This document shows, in pieces, positions 32,010 to 39,711 of a DNA stretch of 57,566 bases. The notes under the pieces are model-generated. The model ran no database searches. It saw only the letters and a list, made by a program, of their open reading frames with translations, and was not told the DNA's origin. Every line of letters begins with the position of its first letter. Position 1 is the first letter of the stretch. This DNA is from CTSoil-075 sp964292325 (GTDB lineage: Bacteria; Bacillota; Negativicutes; DSM-13327), in assembly GCA_964292325.1 (NCBI GenBank), contig CAXYVG010000011.1, forward strand, positions 1 through 57,566, read 5' to 3'. A program made the position numbers and the translations under genes.

Positions 32010-32957
32010 ATGAATGTTATTCCCCAGATCAAACCTAGACGCCTATGCCCAGGAGATACGATTGGCGTCATTGCTCCTGCAAGTCCTGGAAATTTGGAAT
32101 TATTCCGGGCAGGAGTGCATTGGTTAGAAGAACAGGGATTTCAAGTAGCGTTTGGTAAGACGGTAGAGCAAACCCGAGGATATTTGGCGGGGACGGATGC
32201 AGATCGAGCGGCGGATATCAATGCGATGTTTGCATCTCCTACGATTGATGGTATTTTTTGCCTAAGGGGTGGGTATGGCACAATGCGCTTGCTGGACCTT
32301 CTAGACTATGATCTAATTCGCACAAATCCGAAAGTATTTGTTGGTTATAGCGATATTACAGCACTACATATAGCGATTGGCCAGCGTACTGGTCTTGTTA
32401 CCTTTCATGGCCCTATGGTGGCCTCTGATATGGGAAAAGGTTTATCTGACTATACTTGGGATTATTTTTACCGGGTAATTACAAGTTCTAAGGCTCTTGG
32501 TAGCATTCGCAATCCCGAGCATACTTTTTCTCCTGAATTTATGGTGCCAGGAAAGGCAAAGGGGCATCTAATTGGAGGAAATCTAAGTTTGATTGTCTCG
32601 ACTCTAGGTACACCATATGAAATTGATACTCGTGGTAAAATTCTCTGCCTTGAAGAAATAGGAGAAGCACCATATCGTATTGACCGGATGCTAACGCAGC
32701 TATCATTAGCGCAAAAATTACAAGAGGCAGCGGGAATCGTTGTTGCAGTATGTGCTGATTGTGATCAAGATGATCCACCAAACTTTACATTAGAAGAGGT
32801 ATTGCGAGATCGTTTAGCAAACCTCGATAAACCCGTTCTTTATAATTTGCATTTTGGTCACACTACAGAAAAAGCAACGTTACCGCTAGGCGTTATGGCG
32901 CGACTTGATCCTAAGGTAGGCGGGCTAGAAATAATGGAAGCGGCTACCACGGAGTGA
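32010..32957 (+). CDS. LD-carboxypeptidase (S66 family, LdcA/MccF-like)
   Basis: 315 residues. ATG at 32010 is the only possible start because an in-frame stop lies at 31992. The family triad is present: Ser114 in GYSDIT (nucleophile elbow), Glu215 in CLEEIGEAPYRIDR, His284 in HFGHTTEKATLPLG. The oxyanion segment is LRGGYGTMRLL. Enzymes of this family remove D-Ala from murein tetrapeptide in the cytosol or cleave microcin C-type peptides. Its place after opp suggests trimming of imported murein peptides. Translation may depend on the hairpin before the start. Confidence 0.9.
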   Translation: MNVIPQIKPRRLCPGDTIGVIAPASPGNLELFRAGVHWLEEQGFQVAFGKTVEQTRGYLAGTDADRAADINAMFASPTIDGIFCLRGGYGTMRLLDLLDYDLIRTNPKVFVGYSDITALHIAIGQRTGLVTFHGPMVASDMGKGLSDYTWDYFYRVITSSKALGSIRNPEHTFSPEFMVPGKAKGHLIGGNLSLIVSTLGTPYEIDTRGKILCLEEIGEAPYRIDRMLTQLSLAQKLQEAAGIVVAVCADCDQDDPPNFTLEEVLRDRLANLDKPVLYNLHFGHTTEKATLPLGVMARLDPKVGGLEIMEAATTE

Positions 32958-32966
32958 CAAAGATAA

Positions 32967-33007
32967 GAGTGACAGAAAAGGACCGTCCCCTTGTCACTTG
33001 TCACTTC
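32967..33007. repeat. GTGACA/TGTCAC palindromic dispersed element, second copy
   Basis: GAGTGACAGAAAAGGACCG is followed by TCCCCTTGTCACTTGTCACTT. The blocks match the element at 724-782. It starts 10 bases after the LD-carboxypeptidase stop and carries a duplicated TTGTCAC. Confidence 0.5.
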
Positions 33008-33121
33008 CGTTGTGGGGATTTTCGCCAGGTGGGATAGAAGTGAAGGAAAAGGAATAATTGAACTGTCTATTTGGCGAGCGGAGTGAAAGAATACCAAAGA
33101 AACGGTGTTAGGAGGCTTAGT

Positions 33122-34252
33122 ATGATGAAACTGGATAAAAATGAATTAAAGAAAGAAATTATTGCTGCTGTTGATGCGATGGCTGATGAGCTGATGGAAA
33201 TCAGTTTGACGTTGCATAAAAATCCTGAATTAGGAGAGGTAGAATATCAGGCGGCTCAGTTGTTGACGCAGGCGGTAGAGGAACATGGATTTACGGTAGA
33301 TCATGGTAGTGGTGGATTTGAAACGGCTTTTATTGCTAAGAAAGGTAATGGTGGGCCTAACATTGCATTTTTAGCGGAATATGATGCATTGCCAGAAATG
33401 GGGCATGCTTGTGGACACAATTTGATTGCGGCTATGAGTTATGGGGCGGCGGTAGCATTTGCGGCAGTAGCTGGTGAGCGAGCTGTTTCGTATCTGATTG
33501 GTTGTCCTGCGGAAGAGACTAAGGGAGCGAAAGTAACGATGGCAGCCGAGGGTGTTTTTGATCATCTAACAGCGGCGCTGATTGTTCATCCTTCCGATGG
33601 CAATTACATCGGCGGTACCTCTTATGCGACTCATCCATTACAGATAACATTTCATGGACGCCCTGCTCATGTGGCGAGTAAAACGAATAAGGGCGTCAAT
33701 GCACTCGACGCCCTAGTCTTATTTTATCAAGAAATAAAAGAACTCCGCCAAACATTTACACAAGAGACCATTTTGGCAGGAATTATTACGAAAGGAGGCA
33801 TTGCACCGAATATTGTGCCGGATGAAGCCGAGGCAAAATTTACGGTACGGGCGATGTCTTCTCTCTATTTAGAAAATACGGTAATTCCTGCAGTGCGAAG
33901 TGCGGCGGAAAAGGTGGCCCACGCTACTGGTACAACGGTAGAAATGGTCCATTATGAACCATTATTTAAAGAACTAATGAATGATTTACGACTGATGAAA
34001 TGTTACCAACAGAATATGGCTCTCTTAGGCGAAACAATAACAATATTAGACCCGCAAGAGGCAGATGGCTCTACTGATGTTGGCAATGTCAGTCATGTAG
34101 TACCTACGATCCATCCGGATCTTAGTATTGGCAGCAATATTGTAGCGCATACACCAGCGTTTGCAACGGCGGCAGGATCTAGTTATGCCCAGCAACGTTT
34201 GTTAGTAGGAGCCAAAGCGATGGCAATGACGGCCATTGATTTATTGGATTGA
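33122..34252 (+). CDS. M20 family amidohydrolase
   Basis: 376 residues. ATG at 33122 follows TTAGGAGG; the longer frame from 33071 is rejected. Metal site HACGHN (His95, Cys97, His99), catalytic PAEETKGA, dimerisation domain with HGRPAHVASKTNKGVNALDAL, and STDVGNVSHVVPTIHP near the end. The branch resembles AbgB-type and peptidase M20D aminoacylases acting on N-acyl or small amide substrates. It differs clearly from the M20 protein at 6535. It lies in the row LD-carboxypeptidase, amidohydrolase, kinase and may process imported peptides or N-acyl amino acids. Confidence 0.87.
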   Translation: MMKLDKNELKKEIIAAVDAMADELMEISLTLHKNPELGEVEYQAAQLLTQAVEEHGFTVDHGSGGFETAFIAKKGNGGPNIAFLAEYDALPEMGHACGHNLIAAMSYGAAVAFAAVAGERAVSYLIGCPAEETKGAKVTMAAEGVFDHLTAALIVHPSDGNYIGGTSYATHPLQITFHGRPAHVASKTNKGVNALDALVLFYQEIKELRQTFTQETILAGIITKGGIAPNIVPDEAEAKFTVRAMSSLYLENTVIPAVRSAAEKVAHATGTTVEMVHYEPLFKELMNDLRLMKCYQQNMALLGETITILDPQEADGSTDVGNVSHVVPTIHPDLSIGSNIVAHTPAFATAAGSSYAQQRLLVGAKAMAMTAIDLLD

Positions 34253-34278
34253 GAATTTTTGGTAAGGGAGAGGAGAAA

Positions 34279-34938
34279 ATGGAATCGATTGAACATACGG
34301 ATGTAGAAACATTAGTAAGTCAGGTTATAAAACAGTGTGAAAATAGTAAAAATACAAGGTTTTTATTGGGGATTGTTGGAACACCTGGTGCAGGAAAAAG
34401 CACACTAGCGGGTCGGTTAATGAAACAAATTAATAAATTGTTAGGTCAAGATATTTCTATCGTTGTACCAATGGATGGATATCATTATCATAATGATATC
34501 TTAGTGGAAAAAGGGTTATTAGCATTTAAGGGAAAACCAGAAACGTTTGACGCAGAAAATTTTGTAAAGCTGGTAAAACAAATAGCGTCAGCAAAAGGTG
34601 AGAAAGTCTATTGCCCATCTTATAGTAGGGTGATTCATAATCCTGTACCGAATTCAATCGTAGTCGAAAATAAGCACAAGATTATCATTATCGAAGGCAA
34701 TTACTTATTACTCGCAACTTCACCTTGGAATGAACTTGCAAATGTCTTAGATGAAACTTGGTTTATTGAAGCTTCCGATGTGATTTGTAGAGAACGCTTG
34801 ATCAGAAGACATATGAAACCGGGCAAAAGTTCGGAAGAAGCGTTACAAAAAATTCAATCGACGGATGCACCGAATGCAGAATTGATTCTGCAAACTCGCC
34901 ATAGAGCAAGTAAAAGGATTAAAATTATCTCACTTTGA
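34279..34938 (+). CDS. P-loop nucleoside/sugar kinase-like protein
   Basis: 219 residues; ATG at 34279 behind GGGAGAGGAGAAA. Walker A GTPGAGKST near residue 36, then MDGYHYHNDIL and KGKPETFDAENFVKLVKQI, IIIEGNYLLL as Walker B, and RRHMKPGKSSEEAL for the lid. This matches the uridine kinase/pantothenate kinase-like family including YggC and FrcK-type proteins. The substrate is probably a nucleoside, sugar or pantothenate-like alcohol; it is not identifiable here. The 3' end overlaps the convergent tetR gene by 14 bases. Confidence 0.82.
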   Translation: MESIEHTDVETLVSQVIKQCENSKNTRFLLGIVGTPGAGKSTLAGRLMKQINKLLGQDISIVVPMDGYHYHNDILVEKGLLAFKGKPETFDAENFVKLVKQIASAKGEKVYCPSYSRVIHNPVPNSIVVENKHKIIIIEGNYLLLATSPWNELANVLDETWFIEASDVICRERLIRRHMKPGKSSEEALQKIQSTDAPNAELILQTRHRASKRIKIISL

Positions 34939-35521
34939 TTCCGTCTAAATAAATTCTAAGTGCTTGACTTGTATAATCATCGCCGGAATGCTCAGAGAGA
35001 GCGGAAAACTCTTTGAAAAGCGGGGTCGCGATAAAATAGAAATTCATAATGCCAGCAAGTGAGATCGCTGCATAGTTCAGATTGAGGTCAGGTGAAAAAT
35101 CTCCGGATGCAACTCCGTCTGCCAACGCGGAGTTGACAAATTGATAGAGTTGATAAATATGTTTTTTGGTTACCAATTCGCCACAAGCGGTTGGATTGGC
35201 AAGTTCACTGTTGATAAAACGCGCCAAATAAGGACGTTCTTTGTGGATCATCCCAACCGCTTTGGTGTAGAGCGTAAGGCGTTCCATGGCTTTTGCATGG
35301 TGCATGTTGTTTGCTGTTGTTAATAGCTCTTGTACTGGTGAAAATGCTTTTTCCAATACCGCTTGATACAGGCCTTCTTTTCCTTTGAAATAATAAGAAA
35401 TGGCAGAACTATTGACCTGAGCAGTATCGGCTATTTCGCGAATTGAAACAGCGACGAAGCCTTTCTTTGCAAATAGCGGAAGAGCTGCTTCTATAATTTT
35501 ATCTGCAGTATCTTTTTCCAT
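34925..35521 (-). CDS. TetR-family regulator (CecR/YbiH-like)
   Basis: 198 residues. ATG at 35521 with AAGGAG upstream is preferred over the frame start at 35551. TetR N domain: AALPLFAKKGFVAVSIREIADTAQVNSSAISYYFKGKEGLYQAVL. The C domain has the YbiH/CecR style (ERLTLYTKAVGMIHKERPYLARFINSELANP). It is the last gene of an export operon whose first gene is preceded by a perfect 30-bp palindrome, so autorepression is likely. In E. coli CecR controls ybhGFSR, a similar set. Confidence 0.85.
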   Translation of the reverse strand: MEKDTADKIIEAALPLFAKKGFVAVSIREIADTAQVNSSAISYYFKGKEGLYQAVLEKAFSPVQELLTTANNMHHAKAMERLTLYTKAVGMIHKERPYLARFINSELANPTACGELVTKKHIYQLYQFVNSALADGVASGDFSPDLNLNYAAISLAGIMNFYFIATPLFKEFSALSEHSGDDYTSQALRIYLDGIKVR

Positions 35522-35573
35522 AAAAAAACTCCTTGAAGTAAATTTGAACATTGAATCAAAGGTATTTATAGGA

Positions 35574-36698
35574 CTAAATAATTTTCTTCTGAAACTTTTT
35601 GATACTAATACTTAAAACGATCAGAATAAAGACCGCGAGAGACAGAACTTGTGGCCAGACGACACTGAGTCCTACCCCTTTGAGGATAATCCCCCGCATG
35701 ATTTGTAAATAAAAAGTAAGTGGTAAGACATTTCCCAGTAAATTAAAGAATAACGGCATTGCCTCTCTTGGAAACATAAATCCGGAAAGTAAAATACTCG
35801 GTAAGAAAACGAAGAACGACATTTGCATTGCTTGCATTTGTGTTTTGGCCAAGGTTGAGATCAAAAGACCTTGGGCTAGGGACGCAATAATGAAGAGGGA
35901 GGTAAGAGCATATAGCAGCGTAAGACTACCGCGAATTGGTAAGCCAAAGATAAAGATACCAACTAAGATTGAAACTGTGACTTGGATATAACCAACAACG
36001 CTATAAGGAATCAATTTCCCAAGCATCAGTTCCCAGGTTTTCATAGGGGTAACAATTAGTTGTTCTAGCGTGCCGCGTTCTCGTTCTCGTACAATTGCCA
36101 TTGAGGTGATCATCACCATGGTCATGGTTAAAATGACTCCCATAATTCCTGGAACCATATAAAATGCTGATACGAAATCTGGATTGTACCAGGGACGGAT
36201 ACGGATATCGTAAGGCTTCTTTTCCGGATGTCCGGTATAGCCTTGTATTTTTTGGAGTGAAATTTTCTGCGAATTTAATTGACCAATCATTTGCGCAGCA
36301 CTGATCGCCGAAGAAGCAGACATCGAGTCTGTTGCATCTACAATGACCTGTACACTAGCTGTTCGGCCATGCTTTATGCTCTCTGAAAAATCGGGTGGAA
36401 TAATAATCCCCACCTTGGCTTTGCCAGAATCAACGGTATCATTGATATCTTGAAAACTCTTGGCCGTATACTCTATATCAAAATAACCACTTGCTCTTAA
36501 GGAATTGAGTAGATCTCGGCTGTCTTGCTGCAATGATTGGTCAAAAACAATCGTCGGTAAATGCTTCACTTCGGTATTAATCGCATAACCAAAAAGTAAA
36601 AGTTGTACGATCGGCATGACTAGCATCATAGCTAACGTCAATTTATCCCGGCGCATTTGAATAAATTCTTTAATGAGCAATGCTTTTAGACGTTTCAT
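35574..36698 (-). CDS. ABC-2 type transporter permease (YbhS/YbhR-like)
   Basis: 374 residues; ATG at 36698 overlaps the upstream ATPase stop by 4 bases. One N-terminal span (LTLAMMLVMPIVQLLLFGYAI), a large external domain (about residues 50-170), then five spans. The signature RERERGTLEQLIVTPMKTWELMLGKLIPY is typical of drug or lipid exporters. E. coli has two permeases (YbhS, YbhR) but only one is encoded here, so a homodimer is expected. Confidence 0.9.
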   Translation of the reverse strand: MKRLKALLIKEFIQMRRDKLTLAMMLVMPIVQLLLFGYAINTEVKHLPTIVFDQSLQQDSRDLLNSLRASGYFDIEYTAKSFQDINDTVDSGKAKVGIIIPPDFSESIKHGRTASVQVIVDATDSMSASSAISAAQMIGQLNSQKISLQKIQGYTGHPEKKPYDIRIRPWYNPDFVSAFYMVPGIMGVILTMTMVMITSMAIVRERERGTLEQLIVTPMKTWELMLGKLIPYSVVGYIQVTVSILVGIFIFGLPIRGSLTLLYALTSLFIIASLAQGLLISTLAKTQMQAMQMSFFVFLPSILLSGFMFPREAMPLFFNLLGNVLPLTFYLQIMRGIILKGVGLSVVWPQVLSLAVFILIVLSISIKKFQKKII

Positions 36699-37600
36699 AG
36701 GAGCACCTCCGTGCGTTGCGATTTTACTAAGTACACAAATACGTCTTCAAGGCCAGGAGTGATTTGCTGATAAGGAAGAGAGGCAAGGTGTGGTAGTTGA
36801 TTGTTTTCTATCAGAATATGGACGCTTGCGCCAAATGGATAGATATCAAGATAAGGGATTTTGCTGCTGACAATCGTTTCTAGTAGCTCCATTGGTTTGG
36901 AGGTTGCGATTTGTACGAGCATGCCAGGAAGTAGTTTGGTTAATTCTGACGGAGCGCCACTGGCAATCAAATTGCCCTCAAAGATGAAGCCAATTTGATC
37001 ACAATGCTCTGCTTCATCCATGAAATGCGTTGTTACCATTATAGTAGTACCTTGGGCTGCTAATTGATAAATAATATCCCAAAACATCCGTCTTGATTTA
37101 GGGTCAACACCACCGGTTGGTTCATCCAAAAATAAGATGGGCGGGGCATGAATGATGGAGCAACCTAGCGCTAGCCGTTGTTTCCAACCACCAGAAAGAT
37201 TGACGACTAATTCATGCTTACGCTCGTGTAAGTCAGCGAGCGTAAGCATTTCATCAATCCGTTCATGAACTGCATCATCAGGTAGGTTATACATGCCAGC
37301 ATAAAATTCGAGGTTTTGTAAAACGGTTAAATCTTCATAAAGACTGAACTTTTGCGACATATAGCCGATTTTATGCTTGATATTCTCACTGCCTTGGGTA
37401 ATATCGAATCCTAAGATGGTGCCAGTTCCGGATGTTGGTTTCATGAGTCCGCATAACATCCGGATCGTAGTCGATTTGCCAGAACCATTTGGACCTAAAA
37501 AACCATAGATCGAACCTTGCTTGATTTGCAAAGAAATATTGTTGACTGCCGTAAAGTCGCCAAAGCAGCGAGTGAGATTGGTCAGTTCTACAGCGTACAT
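36695..37600 (-). CDS. ABC transporter ATPase, second of a pair
   Basis: 301 residues; ATG at 37600 with GGAGGAGG upstream and a one-base overlap with the preceding ATPase stop. Walker A GPNGSGKSTT, Q-loop YMSQKFSLYEDLT, signature LSGGWKQRLALGC, Walker B ILFLDEPTGGVD, switch TTHFMDEAEHCD. It corresponds to one half of E. coli YbhF, in which both ATPase domains are fused. Confidence 0.92.
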   Translation of the reverse strand: MYAVELTNLTRCFGDFTAVNNISLQIKQGSIYGFLGPNGSGKSTTIRMLCGLMKPTSGTGTILGFDITQGSENIKHKIGYMSQKFSLYEDLTVLQNLEFYAGMYNLPDDAVHERIDEMLTLADLHERKHELVVNLSGGWKQRLALGCSIIHAPPILFLDEPTGGVDPKSRRMFWDIIYQLAAQGTTIMVTTHFMDEAEHCDQIGFIFEGNLIASGAPSELTKLLPGMLVQIATSKPMELLETIVSSKIPYLDIYPFGASVHILIENNQLPHLASLPYQQITPGLEDVFVYLVKSQRTEVLL

Positions 37601-38499
37601 TATACCTCCTCCTTTGCTAAGACGACGAAGACATCTTCTAAGGTTGGTTCAATTTCTTTTAGTGAAGTGATCGTAATATTGGTGCTCGCTAGTGCCGACT
37701 GTATCTGCGGTATGGCTAGTGCCACATTTTCTACCACGATATGGTACTTATCGCCGAACATATTGCTATCAATAATTGGGCAGGTTGCTAAATGCATTTT
37801 GATATTTCGATTACTGCTCCCTAGTTCTAGAACTTTGTAAGGATAAGCCTTACGCAAACCTTGAGGCGAATCGCAGGCGACGATGCTGCCATTGTGTAGA
37901 AATGCAATACGTGTACAAAATTCAGCCTCATCCATATAGGGTGTTGATACGAAGATGGTAGTACCTTCCTTGTTGAGTTTAAATAGCATTTGCCAAAATT
38001 CCCGCCGGGAAACAGGATCAACACCAGTGGTCGGTTCATCAAGAAAAAATAGTTTAGGTTGATGCATTAGTCCAGCGGCTAATGCTAATTTTTGTTTCAT
38101 ACCGCCAGATAGATGATCAGCAAGGCGATCTTTAAAAGGGAGTAAATTAGTAAAGCTTAGAATATCACGAGCTAACGCATCAACTTGGCTTGCTGTTTGC
38201 CCATATAATGCTCCGAATATTTGAATGTTTTCCATGACAGTCAAATCTCCATAGAGGCTGAATTTCTGCGGAACATAGCCGAGATGTTCTTTGATGGTTT
38301 CCGGATCATTTGCCCCAAGTACTATCAAATCGCCTGACGACTGCGTGAGAAGACCTGTGAGCATGCGTATCATGGTAGTTTTTCCTGCACCATCAGGGCC
38401 AACCAGTCCGAATATTTCACCGGGCATTACTTGTAGCGAGACGTTATTTACAGCAATTCTAGTACCGTAGCTTTTGGTGATGTTATGGAATTGAATCAT
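37600..38499 (-). CDS. ABC transporter ATPase, first of a pair
   Basis: 299 residues; ATG at 38499 overlaps the HlyD-like gene by 4 bases. Walker A GPDGAGKTTM, Q-loop YVPQKFSLYGDLT, signature LSGGMKQKLALAAGL, Walker B LFFLDEPTTGVDP, switch STPYMDEAEFC, with Pro replacing the usual His at the switch. That substitution suggests an asymmetric pair in which only one site hydrolyses ATP efficiently. It is the partner of the ATPase at 36695-37600. Confidence 0.92.
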   Translation of the reverse strand: MIQFHNITKSYGTRIAVNNVSLQVMPGEIFGLVGPDGAGKTTMIRMLTGLLTQSSGDLIVLGANDPETIKEHLGYVPQKFSLYGDLTVMENIQIFGALYGQTASQVDALARDILSFTNLLPFKDRLADHLSGGMKQKLALAAGLMHQPKLFFLDEPTTGVDPVSRREFWQMLFKLNKEGTTIFVSTPYMDEAEFCTRIAFLHNGSIVACDSPQGLRKAYPYKVLELGSSNRNIKMHLATCPIIDSNMFGDKYHIVVENVALAIPQIQSALASTNITITSLKEIEPTLEDVFVVLAKEEV

Positions 38500-39467
38500 T
38501 GGATGACCACATCCGCGGGCATTCCAGGCTTTAGGATGCCTTCTGCATTATCAATTTTTACCTTTACATAAAACACTAGATTGGTTCGTTCTCGCTCGGT
38601 AATGCTTTGTCTTGGGGTAAATTCAGCATTTTGGCTAATTTCTTTAATGGTTCCAGCAAAAGTACGATTTGGGTACGAATCAATATGAACGTCTACAGAT
38701 TGACCGAACTCAATCAGACCAAGTTGTTCGGAAGGGAGATAAATTTTGACCCAGCAATTATTGATATCACCGATGGTGGCAATCGCTGATCCAGCAGTAA
38801 GATACTCGCCATTTTCGAAATTTTTAGTTAATATAATGCCGGCAAATGGACTGGAAATGACCGTATCCGCTAAGGTAGCGCGAGTCACATCACCAGCGGC
38901 TTGTAATCTTTTTACTTCTGCTCGTTGGGCTTCGATGACATCCGGACGATTGCCTTCAGCTAGTAAACTTTGCTGTGATTGAGCGGCAAGCAATGCATTA
39001 TAAGCAACGCTATAAGTAGATTGCGCGGCATCAAGCTGCTGGGCAGGAATGGCATTTTCACGGTAGAGGGAGCGATAGCGTTCTAAATCCGTTTTTGCTT
39101 TATCATAAGTTGCTTGGGCCGATGCCACATTAGCGCTAGCTTGCTTGAGTTCTTGCTCTCTAGGCCCTTTTTCCAGGTCGGTTAATTGTATCTTTCCTTT
39201 ACTAAGTGCTGCGGCATCCGCAAGTGATTGTGCCTCTAGATCCGCACGATGGATGCGGGCAATTACTTGGCCAGCTTCCACTTTATCACCTACTTGAATG
39301 GTTAGGTCAGACATATAGCCATTGATTTTGGGGACGATATCAACAAGGGTTACTTCTACAGTGCCAGTAGCGGTGATGCCTTTTTCTTTTGGTACATATA
39401 ATTTGTAACTAATACTTGCTGCCAATGTTAAAAAAATAGCGGTAATCGCGAGGAGCTTTTTATTCAT
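38496..39467 (-). CDS. HlyD-family membrane fusion/adaptor protein (YbhG-like)
   Basis: 323 residues; ATG at 39467 behind AAGGAGGCAAGAAG. N-terminal membrane anchor (residues 4-22), barrel-sandwich halves at about 30-75 (VEVTLVDIVPKINGYMSDLTIQVGDKVEAGQVIARIH) and 195-235, and a coiled-coil hairpin at about 85-190. It is first in the operon and connects the ABC exporter to the outer envelope. In a diderm Negativicute this would reach toward the outer membrane. Confidence 0.9.
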   Translation of the reverse strand: MNKKLLAITAIFLTLAASISYKLYVPKEKGITATGTVEVTLVDIVPKINGYMSDLTIQVGDKVEAGQVIARIHRADLEAQSLADAAALSKGKIQLTDLEKGPREQELKQASANVASAQATYDKAKTDLERYRSLYRENAIPAQQLDAAQSTYSVAYNALLAAQSQQSLLAEGNRPDVIEAQRAEVKRLQAAGDVTRATLADTVISSPFAGIILTKNFENGEYLTAGSAIATIGDINNCWVKIYLPSEQLGLIEFGQSVDVHIDSYPNRTFAGTIKEISQNAEFTPRQSITERERTNLVFYVKVKIDNAEGILKPGMPADVVIQ

Positions 39468-39483
39468 CTTCTTGCCTCCTTAC

Positions 39484-39513
39484 ATAATTAAATCAATCGA
39501 TTGATTTAATTAT
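39484..39513. promoter_or_regulatory. Perfect 30-bp palindrome, candidate TetR operator
   Basis: The half-site ATAATTAAATCAATC (39484-39498) is exactly inverted in 39499-39513. It lies 17 bases upstream of the start codon of the export operon's first gene. Size and symmetry suit a TetR-family dimer, and the operon's last gene encodes such a protein. Confidence 0.65.
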
Positions 39514-39711
39514 ATTGTATGTCTGATCTGATTGTTTGTCAATTTAAAATTCAATTTTTTGGAAAAATTATTTTTTCATTGCAATAAAAAAATAATTGTT
39601 AAAAAACATATTATATGATCGAGAGTAATTTAAAAAATAAAAAGGTTAATTGCAAATTATAGTCGAATTCACATTAGTAATGTAGTCAAGGTGTAATAGT
39701 GGAGGTAGATT

